Positions 46,806 to 56,455 of a stretch of DNA of 64,000 nucleotides are shown piece by piece. The stretch spans positions 124,001-188,000 of the forward strand of contig NZ_FODN01000007.1 in assembly GCF_900110375.1 (NCBI RefSeq), written 5' to 3'. The notes under the pieces were generated by a model, which ran no database searches, was not told where the DNA came from, and was given only the letters and a program-made list of their open reading frames with translations. Source of the stretch: Flavobacterium sinopsychrotolerans (GTDB taxonomy: Bacteria > Bacteroidota > Bacteroidia > Flavobacteriales > Flavobacteriaceae). The position numbers and the translations under genes are program-made. How positions within the stretch are numbered: position 1 is the first letter of the stretch; every line of letters begins with the position of its first letter.

Positions 46806-49247
46806 ATGAGTCAAAAAATCCTAAATAGCCTTCAAAGAATCCCTGCAAAATGTATTGGTAATCAAGAAAATGTAACCTTAGACAGTGTTTCTATAGACAG
46901 TCGTTCGTTGCAAAACGGCCCTCATACGGTGTTCTTTGCATTAATTGGCGTTCATAGTGATGCACATTTTTATATCAAAGATTTAATTGATAATGGCGTT
47001 CAAAACTTTGTTGTGACCCATATTCCGGATGATTGTAAGGAGAACGCTAATTTTTATGTTGTTGAAAATACACTTACCGCCTTACAACAATTCGCCGCCA
47101 ACTACCGCAGTCTTTTTGATTTCCCTATTATCGGACTGACCGGAAGTAACGGTAAAACGATTGTCAAGGAATGGCTCAACTTTTTATTGAGTCCTGATTA
47201 TAACGTTATTCGAAGTCCAAAGAGTTATAATTCCCAAATAGGTGTTCCGCTGTCTGTGATTGCGATTAATGAAAAACACAATTTAGGGATTTTTGAAGCG
47301 GGTATTTCCACTCGTTCTGAAATGGATAAATTAGAGGAAATTATCAAGCCAACTATTGGAATTCTCACCAACATTGGAACCGCACACGATGAAGGGTTTG
47401 CAAGTATAGCAGAAAAAATTACCGAAAAATTAAAGCTTTTTGAGCACGCTCAAGTTTTAATTTACAATAAAAATGAAAGTATCGATACTTTTATTAATCC
47501 GGAAATCAAAGCATTTTCTTGGAGTTTGAATGATAAAAGTGCGTCTGTTTTTGTTTCCAAAAAAAGTATTTTAGATAAGACCATTTTGAATATTCAATTC
47601 GGGCAGGACCATTTTGAGATAAAAATTCCGTTTCAAGACGAGGCTTCGGTCGAAAATGCCATCTCCTGTTTGATGGTTTTGCTGTATTTTGAATACGATG
47701 CAATCACCATTCAAAACCGTATGGAATTGTTGTATCCGGTAGAAATGCGCTTGAAAGTCAAAAACGGAATCAATAATTGCAGTATTATTGATGATAGTTA
47801 CAGCTCGGATTTTCAGTCGTTGAAAATTGCATTGGATTTTCTCGAAAGTCAAAAACAATACAAGAAAAAAACGGTGATTTTGTCTGATATTTTCCAAAGT
47901 GGTTTGGCTACGGAGGCGCTTTACGCTAAAGTTTCCGAGTTGATTATTTCCAATAAAATTGACCGTGTTATTGGCATTGGACAAACCATTTCGGCTTTCA
48001 AAAATAAATTTACCAATTGTATTACTTTCGAAAATACTGCTGCCTTTGTCACTGATTTTGAAAATCTGGATTTTGGTAATGAAACCATTTTGATAAAAGG
48101 GGCGAGATCGTTCCAGTTTGAAGAAATTGTATATTTGTTAGAAGAGAAAACACATGAAACGGTCTTGGAAATCAACCTGAATGCGATTAGTTACAACTTA
48201 AATTTTTTTAAATCCAAGCTTAAGCCAAAGGTGAAAATTATGGTGATGGTAAAAGCATTTGGTTATGGAAATGGTGGACTCGAAATAGCCAAATTACTGG
48301 AGTATCATAAGGTTGATTATTTAGGAGTGGCTTTTGCCGATGAAGGTATTTCATTGAAAAACGGAGGGATTCAGGTGCCTATTATGGTGCTGAATCCGGA
48401 GAATACGAGTTTTTCGGCCATCATCCAACATCAATTAGAGCCGGAAATTTACTGCTTGAAAGGACTTTATGCGTTTTTGAAAATAGCGAAACAGAAAAAT
48501 TTAGAGCACTTTCCGATTCATATTAAATTTGATACGGGAATGCACCGACTTGGTTTTGAGGGAAATACTATTGATGAACTGATAGACGCCCTGAAAGGAA
48601 ATACAACTGTTCAAATAAAGAGTATTTTGTCACACATGGCCACCAGTGATGATCTCGAACACATGGATTTTGCTCATGCTCAAATTGCTTTATTCGAAAA
48701 GTTATCGTCTAAATTGATGTCTGAGCTGCAAATAAAACCGTTGCGACACATCTTAAACACATCGGGAATCAGTAATTTCCCAGATTCGCAATACGATATG
48801 GTGCGATTGGGAATTGGATTGTACGGTGTTTCAAATGATGCCGAAGAACAAAAACAACTCGAAAATGTGGGTACGCTGAAATCAGTGATTTCGCAAATAA
48901 GAACGATTGCAGCTGGAGAAAGCGTAGGGTATGGCCGTCGATTTGTAGCCGAAAAACCAACAAAAATTGCCACTATCCCTATTGGCTATGCTGATGGAAT
49001 TTCCAGAGGTTGGGGAAATGGATTAGGATTTGTGATGATAAAAGGCGCAAAGGCTTATATAGTTGGCAGTATTTGCATGGATATGCTGATGGTTGATGTC
49101 ACTGGAATCGAATGTAAAGAAGGCGATTCGATACTTATTTTTGGGGAAAATCCAACGGTATCTTTTATTGCCGAAAAATTAAATACTATTCCCTATGAAA
49201 TTCTCACCAGTATTTCGCAGCGTGTGAAACGGGTATTTTATCGCTAA
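46806..49247 (+). CDS. murF-alr: Bifunctional MurF ligase / alanine racemase
   Basis: The 813-aa product fuses UDP-MurNAc-tripeptide:D-Ala-D-Ala ligase (about residues 1-450, P-loop GLTGSNGKTIVKEWL near 112-126) to a PLP-dependent alanine racemase (about 455-813, with the PLP lysine in KIMVMVKAFGYGNG, the catalytic Tyr near the C-terminus and DGISRGWGNG). One polypeptide would produce D-Ala and use D-Ala-D-Ala in peptidoglycan precursor synthesis. This fusion is usual in Bacteroidetes. The start is the ATG at 46806 (MSQKILNSLQ); an in-frame GTG at 46716 would add 30 residues not expected in the family. Confidence 0.93.
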   Translation: MSQKILNSLQRIPAKCIGNQENVTLDSVSIDSRSLQNGPHTVFFALIGVHSDAHFYIKDLIDNGVQNFVVTHIPDDCKENANFYVVENTLTALQQFAANYRSLFDFPIIGLTGSNGKTIVKEWLNFLLSPDYNVIRSPKSYNSQIGVPLSVIAINEKHNLGIFEAGISTRSEMDKLEEIIKPTIGILTNIGTAHDEGFASIAEKITEKLKLFEHAQVLIYNKNESIDTFINPEIKAFSWSLNDKSASVFVSKKSILDKTILNIQFGQDHFEIKIPFQDEASVENAISCLMVLLYFEYDAITIQNRMELLYPVEMRLKVKNGINNCSIIDDSYSSDFQSLKIALDFLESQKQYKKKTVILSDIFQSGLATEALYAKVSELIISNKIDRVIGIGQTISAFKNKFTNCITFENTAAFVTDFENLDFGNETILIKGARSFQFEEIVYLLEEKTHETVLEINLNAISYNLNFFKSKLKPKVKIMVMVKAFGYGNGGLEIAKLLEYHKVDYLGVAFADEGISLKNGGIQVPIMVLNPENTSFSAIIQHQLEPEIYCLKGLYAFLKIAKQKNLEHFPIHIKFDTGMHRLGFEGNTIDELIDALKGNTTVQIKSILSHMATSDDLEHMDFAHAQIALFEKLSSKLMSELQIKPLRHILNTSGISNFPDSQYDMVRLGIGLYGVSNDAEEQKQLENVGTLKSVISQIRTIAAGESVGYGRRFVAEKPTKIATIPIGYADGISRGWGNGLGFVMIKGAKAYIVGSICMDMLMVDVTGIECKEGDSILIFGENPTVSFIAEKLNTIPYEILTSISQRVKRVFYR

Positions 49248-49340
49248 CAGCTAAACTAGAGGAAATGACTGTTAATTATGTTAAAATTTTTATTAAATTC
49301 GCTTATTAAGAAATGAATTTTTAACCTAAAAAGATAAATT

Positions 49341-49757
49341 ATGGGATTTTTCAGTGATTTTAAAGCTTCTTTAATGAAAGGAGACGTTTTAAGTTTGGCA
49401 ACTGCTGTTGTTATAGCGGGTGCATTTGGTAAAATTGTTGGATCCGCTGTGGATGATATCATTATGCCAATAGTAGGTTTGATAACTGGTGGAATCGATT
49501 TTACCCAAAAATTCATCACTTTAGACGGTAATAGTTATGCTGATTTACCTGCAGCAAAAGCAGCAGGAGCGGCAGTCATCACTTATGGAAATCTTGTGCA
49601 AGCAATTATTAACTTTGTTATTATCGCATTTTTTGTTTTTGTTATTTTAAGAGCTGCTGAGAAAGCGAAGAAAAAAGAAGTTGTTGTTGTAGCTGCTCCG
49701 GCTGGACCAACGCAAGAAGAATTATTGACTCAGATTAGAGATTTATTGAAAAAGTAA
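49341..49757 (+). CDS. mscL: Large-conductance mechanosensitive channel
   Basis: Homopentameric emergency valve of the inner membrane that opens upon hypo-osmotic shock. The 138-aa product has the N-terminal amphipathic helix, pore helix 1 ([35 protein letters not shown], residues about 17-51), helix 2 (about 80-105) and a C-terminal cytoplasmic helix ([13 protein letters not shown]). Length is normal; a terminator follows. Confidence 0.95.
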   Translation: MGFFSDFKASLMKGDVLSLATAVVIAGAFGKIVGSAVDDIIMPIVGLITGGIDFTQKFITLDGNSYADLPAAKAAGAAVITYGNLVQAIINFVIIAFFVFVILRAAEKAKKKEVVVVAAPAGPTQEELLTQIRDLLKK

Positions 49758-49785
49758 TTTCCGCTACATTATATATTCTAATTTA

Positions 49786-49804
49786 TCCTGAATTCATTTC
49801 AGGA
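49786..49804 (+). repeat. Palindromic word CTGAATTCATTTCAG, copy 1
   Basis: TCCTGAA-TTCAT-TTCAGGA forms a seven-base-pair hairpin. The 15-base core CTGAATTCATTTCAG recurs exactly at 51411-51425 and with one change at 41567-41581. Confidence 0.6.
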
Positions 49805-49806
49805 CT

Positions 49807-49834
49807 AAACCGCTTCGTAATTGAGGCGGTTTTT
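49807..49834 (+). terminator. Terminator of mscL
   Basis: AAACCGCTTC pairs with GAGGCGGTTT around a short loop, followed by T. Confidence 0.85.
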
Positions 49835-49904
49835 CTTTTTGTTTAATAATAGAAAACAATGATTTGTTGTATTTATAACATTTTGTTATTTTTTGTGAAG
49901 CCAC

Positions 49905-49934
49905 TTGTTTTGGTTTTAATATTACTTACTTTTG
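49905..49934 (+). promoter_or_regulatory. Promoter of asd
   Basis: TTG (49905-49907), 19 bases, TACTTTTG (49927-49934), 36 bases before the ATG. Confidence 0.7.
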
Positions 49935-49970
49935 TACTTCAAATTTAATATTCAATAATAAAAATATAAG

Positions 49971-50960
49971 ATGAGAATAGCAGTTGTAGGCGCTACTGGA
50001 ATGGTTGGCGAAGTAATGTTGAAAGTTTTAGCAGAAAGAAATTTCCCTGTAACAGAATTAATTCCGGTTGCTTCTGAGCGATCAGTGGGAAAAGAAATTG
50101 AATACAAGGGCAAAAAATATAAAGTAGTAGGCATGCAAACGGCAGTAGATATGAAAGCAGATATTGCTTTGTTCTCTGCGGGTGGAGATACTTCACTGGA
50201 GTGGGCTCCAAAATTTGCGGCAGCAGGAACAACTGTTATCGATAATTCATCTGCTTGGAGAATGGACCCAACTAAAAAATTAATCGTTCCGGAAATCAAC
50301 GCAGCTGAATTGAATGCAGCAGATAAAATAATTGCGAATCCTAACTGTTCTACCATTCAAATGGTTTTAGTTTTGGCTCCTTTGCACAAAAAATATAATA
50401 TCAAACGTGTAATTGTTTCTACGTACCAATCCATTACTGGAACCGGTGTAAAAGCAGTGCAGCAATTGGAAAATGAATACGCAGGTGTTCAAGGTGAAAT
50501 GGCTTATAAATACCCAATTCACAGAAATGCGATTCCACAATGTGATTCTTTTGAAGAAAATGGATACACTAAAGAAGAGATGAAGCTGGTTCGTGAAACT
50601 AAAAAAATCTTAAGTGACAACACCATTGCCGTTACAGCAACTGCGGTTCGTGTGCCAATTGTAGGTGGACACAGTGAAGCGGTAAACGTAGAATTCTCGA
50701 ATGACTTTGACTTAAATGAAGTGAGAAATATTTTGCATCATACCGATGGCGTAGTGGTTCAGGACAATAATGATACGTATACATACCCAATGCCAATGTA
50801 TGCACAAGGAAAAGATGATGTTTTTGTAGGTAGAATTCGTCGTGACGAAAGCCAGGAAAACACATTGAATATGTGGATTGTTGCGGATAACTTGAGAAAA
50901 GGAGCAGCAACAAACACAATTCAAATTGCTGAATATTTGATTGCAGCTAAATTGGTGTAA
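49971..50960 (+). CDS. asd: Aspartate-semialdehyde dehydrogenase
   Basis: Reduces aspartyl phosphate with NADPH to the semialdehyde, the branch point of lysine/diaminopimelate, threonine and methionine synthesis. The 329-aa product starts with the nucleotide-binding GATGMVGEVML, has the catalytic Cys in IANPNCSTIQMV (about residue 128), the QSITGTGVKAVQQLE segment and the GGHSEAV His. Length is normal for the bacterial type. It stands alone with its own promoter. Confidence 0.96.
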   Translation: MRIAVVGATGMVGEVMLKVLAERNFPVTELIPVASERSVGKEIEYKGKKYKVVGMQTAVDMKADIALFSAGGDTSLEWAPKFAAAGTTVIDNSSAWRMDPTKKLIVPEINAAELNAADKIIANPNCSTIQMVLVLAPLHKKYNIKRVIVSTYQSITGTGVKAVQQLENEYAGVQGEMAYKYPIHRNAIPQCDSFEENGYTKEEMKLVRETKKILSDNTIAVTATAVRVPIVGGHSEAVNVEFSNDFDLNEVRNILHHTDGVVVQDNNDTYTYPMPMYAQGKDDVFVGRIRRDESQENTLNMWIVADNLRKGAATNTIQIAEYLIAAKLV

Positions 50961-51046
50961 ATCAAATTTTATTTTAAAATGAAATCATTTGTTTCGCAAA
51001 AAATATATTTTGTGAGACAAATGGTTTTCTTTTTTCCTGTTTTTGT

Positions 51047-51054
51047 TACCTTTG
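51047..51054 (+). promoter_or_regulatory. -7 element of the His/Cys-rich protein gene, leaderless arrangement
   Basis: TACCTTTG ends six bases before the ATG at 51061, so transcription would begin close to the start codon. Confidence 0.45.
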
Positions 51055-51060
51055 GCTCGA

Positions 51061-51414
51061 ATGAAAAAGAATAAACTCATACTAAGTCTTTCTCTGGTTA
51101 TTACAGTATTGTTTTCAATGCTGTTCCAGTCATGGCATACGTATGAGCATTTGGCTAAACAGCTTTCTGAAAAGCAATGCTACCATAAATACAATGTTAC
51201 CGGAACAGAGATAACGCACCAACACCAGAAAGTTGATCATTGTTATGTTTGTGAATTTGCTTTAGGAAGTTACATTACTCCAAAAGATTTCTCCTATCAA
51301 TTGTATTCCAGTAGTGTAGAAATCCCTTATTTTTTTACTGCAGCGGAAACAGTTATTTCGTTTTCCGGCAGTTTGTATTCCCTCCGAGGTCCACCAGTAA
51401 ATAGTTTAAGCTGA
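51061..51414 (+). CDS. Small exported His/Cys-rich protein, DUF2946-like, possible metal-binding partner of the TonB receptor
   Basis: The 117-aa product has an N-terminal signal/membrane segment (about residues 4-24), several His residues (SWHTYEHLAKQL), and a cluster THQHQKVDHCYVCEFALG around residues 58-75 that can bind metal. It ends SLRGPPVNS, a tail like the RxPP of DUF2946 proteins. Located 147 bases before a TonB-dependent receptor of ZnuD-like style, so a role in metal sensing or handling is inferred. Function is not established. Confidence 0.65.
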   Translation: MKKNKLILSLSLVITVLFSMLFQSWHTYEHLAKQLSEKQCYHKYNVTGTEITHQHQKVDHCYVCEFALGSYITPKDFSYQLYSSSVEIPYFFTAAETVISFSGSLYSLRGPPVNSLS

Positions 51415-51427
51415 ATTCATTTCAGCT
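51409..51427 (+). repeat. Palindromic word CTGAATTCATTTCAG, copy 2
   Basis: AGCTGAA-TTCAT-TTCAGCT, sharing the 15-base core exactly with 49788-49802. It overlaps the stop codon of the small His/Cys-rich gene. Confidence 0.6.
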
Positions 51428-51560
51428 TCTGTTGAATTTATTTTCCACGCAACTTCAATAATTTGATTTTGTTGGAAGCATTTTTATTTACTAAATAATT
51501 CCAGTCTCGGTAAACTCTGTTCGGAGAAAGCTGACAGCAGGAATACTACAATCAATTCCA

Positions 51561-53768
51561 ATGAAAAAACATATCATAGTCCTATTTTTAGGACTTTCGG
51601 CGATGCTTCAAGCGCAAAACACCCTTTCGGGAACTGTAACCGATTTAAAAAACCAACCCATAAAAGGCGTTTCAGTCTATGCTTCAGAATTGCATAAAGG
51701 AACCACTACAGATGAAAACGGAAAATATACTTTTTCAAATCTGCCAAATAGAAACTTAAAAATCAGCTTTACATTCGTAGGATTTGCAACCCAAAATAAA
51801 ACCATAAACAGTCTTCAAAAAGAAAACACACTTGATATTATTCTTGAAGAAGCAATTTTCGAAATGGACGAAGTAATCGTCTCTACGGCTTTCAATAAAA
51901 TTCAATCGCAAAACGTGATGAAAGTTGAGCATGAAAGTATCAAAAATTTGCAACGAAAAGGAACGGCCACTTTAATCGAAGGATTGGCTACTATTCCGGG
52001 AGTTTCTCAGGTTTCTACTGGAACTTCTATCGGGAAACCGGTAATTCGTGGTTTGAGCGGCAATCGTGTTTTGGTATATTCTCAAGGTGTTCGAATAGAA
52101 AATCAACAGTTTGGTGACGAACACGGTTTGGGATTGAATGATTCAGGAATTGAAAGTGTTGAGGTAATCAAAGGGCCAGCTTCTTTATTGTACGGTTCAG
52201 ATGCTTTGGGTGGTGTTTTGTATTTTAACCCAGAAAAATTTGCCGATGCGAATACTTTTAAAGCAAACTTCAGTCAAAAATATTTCTCGAATACCGCAGG
52301 AAGCAGTTCTTCTTTGGGTTTGAAAACATCTACAGACAACTGGAAATACATGGCTCGTGGAAGTTACAACACGCATTCTGATTATAAAATTGCCGATGGT
52401 GACCGAGTGACAAATACCCGTTACAATGAAACCGATTTCAAAACAGGAATTGGCTACAGCAATGCTAAATTTTCAAGTGTATTGCGTTACAATTACAATG
52501 AATTGGATTTAGGAATTCCGGAAGATGGCATAGCAGATCAAACGATAAGCAAGAAAACCGGATTTCCAAAACAAGGCGTTTTTAATCATTTATTGAGTTT
52601 AAACAATGTTTTCTTTTTCGAAAAATCAAAACTGGATCTAGATTTAGGGTATGTTGCCAATGATCGAAGTGAGTTTGAAGACAGCGATGTGGCCGTTTTA
52701 CACATGAAATTGAAGACTTTCAATTACAATGCAAAATACCATTTACCAAAAATGGGAAAAATAGAAACCATTGTGGGCGTTCAGGGAATGCATCAAACCA
52801 ATACAAATTCAGGAGAAGAATATTTAATTCCGGATGCGGTTACGAATGATTTTGGTGTTTTTGGAACGGCTAATTATGAGTGGAATTCCAATGTGTTGCA
52901 AGCTGGATTGCGTTTCGATAATAGAAATATTACTACTGATGCGCAAGGAATTGCAGGCGAAGAAGGTTCTTTTGAAGCCATCGATAAATCATACGACAGT
53001 TTTAATGCGTCGTTGGGTTATAAAACCAATCTGACTGATGATTTGACGTTGCGTTTGAACGTTGCTTCTGGCTTTAGAGCGCCAAACCTTGCCGAATTAA
53101 CTTCAAATGGAGTGCATGAAGGAACGAATCGCTATGAAGTAGGAAACAGTGATTTAGAAACCGAACAAAACGTTCAAACGGATTTAAATTTAGAATACAA
53201 AACGGATCATTTTGAGTTTTTTGTGAACGGATTTTACAATCACATCAACAATTATATTTACACTTCTCCAACAGGAGCAGTGATTGACGAAAATGCTGTT
53301 TTTGATTATATTCAGAATAACGCCAAATTATATGGAGGTGAAGTTGGACTGCATTTTCACCCGCATCCATTGGATTGGTTGCATTTTGAAACAAGTTTTG
53401 AAACCGTGACCGGCGAGAAACAAAACGGAGACTACTTGCCGTTAATCCCGGCTAACAATTGGAACAACACCATTAGAACCGAATTCAAAATCAAAAACTG
53501 GTTAGAAGATGGTTTTGCAACTTTGAATGTTTCCAGTACGTTCAATCAAAAAAATGTAAGTGGATTTGAAACAGAATCGAATGGGTATAACTTAGTGAAT
53601 TTAGGTTTTGGCGGAACTGTAAAATTGGGAAAAACTGCTTTTGACGTCAATATCAACGGGAATAATTTATTTGATAAAAGATACATTGCGCATCTTTCCC
53701 GTCTAAAAACGGATGGTATTCCAAACATTGGAAGAAACATCGTTTTGGGTGTGAATTTTAATTTGTAA
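51561..53768 (+). CDS. TonB-dependent outer-membrane receptor, possibly for metal ions
   Basis: The 735-aa product has a signal peptide (residues 1-18), a CarboxypepD-regulatory-like domain (about 22-95), a plug domain with TPGV-like IPGVSQVSTG, IRGLSGNRVLVYSQGVRIENQ and VEVIKGPASLLYGSDALGGV (about 130-220), and a 22-strand barrel ending VLGVNFNL with a terminal aromatic-like end. The plug segment QQFGDEHGLGLNDSG resembles ZnuD-like zinc receptors (DEH). With the His/Cys-rich neighbour this suggests metal (zinc or copper) uptake; substrate remains inference. Confidence 0.9.
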   Translation: MKKHIIVLFLGLSAMLQAQNTLSGTVTDLKNQPIKGVSVYASELHKGTTTDENGKYTFSNLPNRNLKISFTFVGFATQNKTINSLQKENTLDIILEEAIFEMDEVIVSTAFNKIQSQNVMKVEHESIKNLQRKGTATLIEGLATIPGVSQVSTGTSIGKPVIRGLSGNRVLVYSQGVRIENQQFGDEHGLGLNDSGIESVEVIKGPASLLYGSDALGGVLYFNPEKFADANTFKANFSQKYFSNTAGSSSSLGLKTSTDNWKYMARGSYNTHSDYKIADGDRVTNTRYNETDFKTGIGYSNAKFSSVLRYNYNELDLGIPEDGIADQTISKKTGFPKQGVFNHLLSLNNVFFFEKSKLDLDLGYVANDRSEFEDSDVAVLHMKLKTFNYNAKYHLPKMGKIETIVGVQGMHQTNTNSGEEYLIPDAVTNDFGVFGTANYEWNSNVLQAGLRFDNRNITTDAQGIAGEEGSFEAIDKSYDSFNASLGYKTNLTDDLTLRLNVASGFRAPNLAELTSNGVHEGTNRYEVGNSDLETEQNVQTDLNLEYKTDHFEFFVNGFYNHINNYIYTSPTGAVIDENAVFDYIQNNAKLYGGEVGLHFHPHPLDWLHFETSFETVTGEKQNGDYLPLIPANNWNNTIRTEFKIKNWLEDGFATLNVSSTFNQKNVSGFETESNGYNLVNLGFGGTVKLGKTAFDVNINGNNLFDKRYIAHLSRLKTDGIPNIGRNIVLGVNFNL

Positions 53769-53791
53769 TTCATTTGCATGAGCAAAAAAAC

Positions 53792-53823
53792 AAAAAACGC
53801 TATTCGAAAGAGTAGCGTTTTTT
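53792..53823 (+). terminator. Terminator of the TonB receptor gene
   Basis: CGCTATTC-GAAA-GAGTAGCG flanked by A and T runs. The same hairpin, base for base, is found at 56990-57022. Confidence 0.9.
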
Positions 53824-53869
53824 AGTTTTATTTAAGACTTTTCCTTATTTACAACACTAACTATTTCCC

Positions 53870-53877
53870 TATTTTTG
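53870..53877 (+). promoter_or_regulatory. Candidate -7 element of the prolyl oligopeptidase gene
   Basis: TATTTTTG, 22 bases before the ATG; no clear -33. Confidence 0.4.
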
Positions 53878-53899
53878 TAACAATCTAAAACAGAATCTA

Positions 53900-56008
53900 A
53901 TGAAAAAAACTTTTTTAATAATGGCTGTATCTTCTGCAATGGCGACTTTTGGCCAAAACCAAAAACCGGTAACTTATCCCACTACGAGTAAAGGGGAAAT
54001 TGTTGATGTATATTTTGATACCAAGCTTTCGGATCCATACCGCTGGCTCGAAGACGACAAATCTGCTGAAACGGGTGCTTGGGTAAAAGCCCAAAACGAA
54101 GTGACTTATGGTTATTTGGCTCAAATTCCGTTTCGTGATTTGCTAAAAGCAAGAATGGAAAAACTGTGGAATTACGAAAAAATAGGAGCACCTTTCAAAG
54201 AAGGAGATTTCACGTATTACTATAAAAACAACGGTTTGCAAAATCAATCGGTGTTGTACAGAAAAGACGCCAAAGGAACCGAAACCGTGTTTTTGGATCC
54301 AAACACCTTTTCTAAAGACGGAACTACATCGCTTGGCGGATTAAATTTCTCTAAAGATGGTTCTAAAGTGGCCTATGCTATTTCAGAAGGCGGAAGCGAC
54401 TGGAGAAAAGTCATCATCATGGATGCCATTACCCAAAAAATAATCGAAGACACTATTGTCGATGTGAAATTCAGTGGTGTTTCTTGGAAAGCTAACGAAG
54501 GATTCTACTATTCCAGTTATGACAAACCAAAAGGAAGCGAATTATCGGCAAAAACCGACCAACATAAACTGTATTTCCATAAGTTAGGAACCGCACAAAA
54601 AGACGATAAAGTAATTTTTGGTGCCGACCAAAAACGCCGTTATGTAGGCGGTGGTGTGACCGAAGATGACCTTTATTTGGTTATCACAGCGTCTAATTCT
54701 ACCTACGGAAACGAGTTGTACATCAAAGATTTGACAAAACCCAACAGTCCTATTGTGACTATTGTGGATAATTTCAAGAGCGACAACAACATAATCGAAA
54801 ACGAAGGCGGGAAATTATATATAGAAACCGACTTGAATGCGCCCAACAAACGCATCGTTACCGTGGACGTCAACAACCCGAAACCGGAAAACTGGAAAGA
54901 TTTTATTGCAGAAACAGAGAATGTGTTGTCTCCATCAACAGGTGGCGGGTATTTCTTTGCTAATTATATGAAAGATGCTGTTTCGGTGGTGAAACAATAT
55001 GATTATTCAGGAAAATTGGTACGTGAAATCCAATTGCCTGGCGTAGGAACTGCCGGTGGTTTTGGCGGAAAGAAAAAAGAGAAAACTTTGTATTATTCCT
55101 TCACAAATTACATTACGCCGGGTTCTATTTTTTCATTCGAACCAGCAACAGGAACTTCGGCGGTGTATGAAAAACCAAAAGTAGATTTCGACAGTGAGCT
55201 ATACGAGTCCAAACAAGTGTTTTATACTTCTAAAGACGGAACCAAAATCCCAATGATTATCACCCACAAAAAAGGATTAAAACTCGACGGGACAAATCCA
55301 ACGATGCTTTATGGTTACGGAGGATTCAACGTGAGTTTGACACCAAGTTTCAGCATTGCCAATGCCGTTTGGATGGAAAACGGAGGTGTTTATGCCGTGC
55401 CAAATTTACGTGGTGGTGGCGAATACGGGAAAAAATGGCACGATGCGGGAACCAAAATGCAAAAACAAAATGTATTTGATGATTTCATCGCAGCGGCTGA
55501 ATATCTGATTGCTCAAAAATACACTTCTTCGCAGTATTTAGCCATTCGTGGTGGGTCAAACGGAGGATTGCTAGTGGGCGCTACCATGACGCAACGTCCG
55601 GATTTGATGCGAGTTGCTTTACCGGCAGTAGGCGTGATGGACATGTTGCGCTACCACACCTTTACCGCAGGAGCAGGTTGGGCATATGATTACGGAACGG
55701 CGCAGGACAGCAAGGAAATGTTCAACTACATCAAGGGATATTCTCCAGTACACAACATACAAAAAGGGATTCAATACCCGGCAACCATGGTCACAACGGG
55801 CGATCACGATGACAGAGTTGTACCAGCGCACAGTTTCAAGTTTGCTGCCGAATTACAGGAAAAACAAACCGGAACAAACCCAACCCTAATCCGTATTGAT
55901 ATCAATGCAGGACACGGCGCCGGAAAATCCGTGGCAGCAACCATTCAGGAAAATGTAGATATTCAGGCCTTTACCTTATTCAACATGGGAGTGGTGTTAT
56001 TGCGATAG
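53900..56008 (+). CDS. Prolyl oligopeptidase (S9A), exported
   Basis: A serine peptidase cleaving after proline in short peptides. The 702-aa product has a signal peptide (about residues 1-18, ATFGQ), a beta-propeller (about 80-420) and a C-terminal alpha/beta-hydrolase domain. Catalytic Ser553 lies in RGGSNGGLL, the Asp near 637-638 in DHDDRVVP and His672 in NAGHGAG, with the spacing of the family. Predicted periplasmic. It is followed by a repeat-rich spacer. Confidence 0.94.
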   Translation: MKKTFLIMAVSSAMATFGQNQKPVTYPTTSKGEIVDVYFDTKLSDPYRWLEDDKSAETGAWVKAQNEVTYGYLAQIPFRDLLKARMEKLWNYEKIGAPFKEGDFTYYYKNNGLQNQSVLYRKDAKGTETVFLDPNTFSKDGTTSLGGLNFSKDGSKVAYAISEGGSDWRKVIIMDAITQKIIEDTIVDVKFSGVSWKANEGFYYSSYDKPKGSELSAKTDQHKLYFHKLGTAQKDDKVIFGADQKRRYVGGGVTEDDLYLVITASNSTYGNELYIKDLTKPNSPIVTIVDNFKSDNNIIENEGGKLYIETDLNAPNKRIVTVDVNNPKPENWKDFIAETENVLSPSTGGGYFFANYMKDAVSVVKQYDYSGKLVREIQLPGVGTAGGFGGKKKEKTLYYSFTNYITPGSIFSFEPATGTSAVYEKPKVDFDSELYESKQVFYTSKDGTKIPMIITHKKGLKLDGTNPTMLYGYGGFNVSLTPSFSIANAVWMENGGVYAVPNLRGGGEYGKKWHDAGTKMQKQNVFDDFIAAAEYLIAQKYTSSQYLAIRGGSNGGLLVGATMTQRPDLMRVALPAVGVMDMLRYHTFTAGAGWAYDYGTAQDSKEMFNYIKGYSPVHNIQKGIQYPATMVTTGDHDDRVVPAHSFKFAAELQEKQTGTNPTLIRIDINAGHGAGKSVAATIQENVDIQAFTLFNMGVVLLR

Positions 56009-56120
56009 TAGGACTAACAGGAATGTGTGGGAAATTCATTATCAAATATTTGATGGTTTATAACTTATCCCTTATGGTAGAAATGTGATTAAAAATTATA
56101 TGTGGTATCTGTTTTTCATA

Positions 56121-56180
56121 CACTATCCATACACTATCTATGCACTATCTATGCACTATCTATGCTTTATCCATACACTC
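56121..56180 (+). repeat. Tandem array of an 11-bp unit
   Basis: Five consecutive 11-base units of the type CACTATCTATG, three exactly identical and two varied (CACTATCCATA, CTTTATCCATA), then a partial unit. There are no spacers, so it is not a CRISPR array. The end units are the divergent ones. Confidence 0.8.
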
Positions 56181-56275
56181 TTGGTTTGTGTATAGCTAAA
56201 GCAGGATTAATTTAATAACTTGTATAGTTATTTTAGGACGGGTAAGGACAAGACAGATGTATTTGCCTCCTGCTA

Positions 56276-56325
56276 GGAGACTACAAATGTCCTTAAAAAG
56301 ACGAAAGTTTGAGATTGTAGTCTCC
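56276..56325. repeat. 11-bp perfect inverted repeat, REP-like
   Basis: GGAGACTACAA (56276-56286) and TTGTAGTCTCC (56315-56325) flank 28 bases. It could be a hairpin repeat linked to IS200-like (RAYT) transposases, or a hairpin fragment of mobile DNA; the attribution is from memory and weak. Confidence 0.5.
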
Positions 56326-56443
56326 AATTCCTTTTGTTGCGGAAATTCAATTGTATTCATGATTTTACTTTTTTAAGTGTTATACTGTCTGAAAAATTGT
56401 ATTTTTGTTTATCACATGCACTTTTTATTGACAGCATTTTAAA

Positions 56444-56451
56444 TACCTTTG
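56444..56451 (+). promoter_or_regulatory. -7 element of the XRE regulator gene, leaderless arrangement
   Basis: TACCTTTG ends four bases before the ATG at 56456. Confidence 0.5.
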
Positions 56452-56455
56452 AACT

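Larger units (their letters stand above)
56009..56443. other. Repeat-rich spacer before the defence-like region
   Basis: Contains the 11-bp tandem array (56121-56180) and an 11-bp inverted repeat (56276-56325). I see no complete gene. Confidence 0.55.

Noticed and set aside
56121..56180. Short repeats that could be taken for a CRISPR array
   Set aside because: Units are contiguous with no spacers, only 11 bases long, and there are no cas genes nearby.
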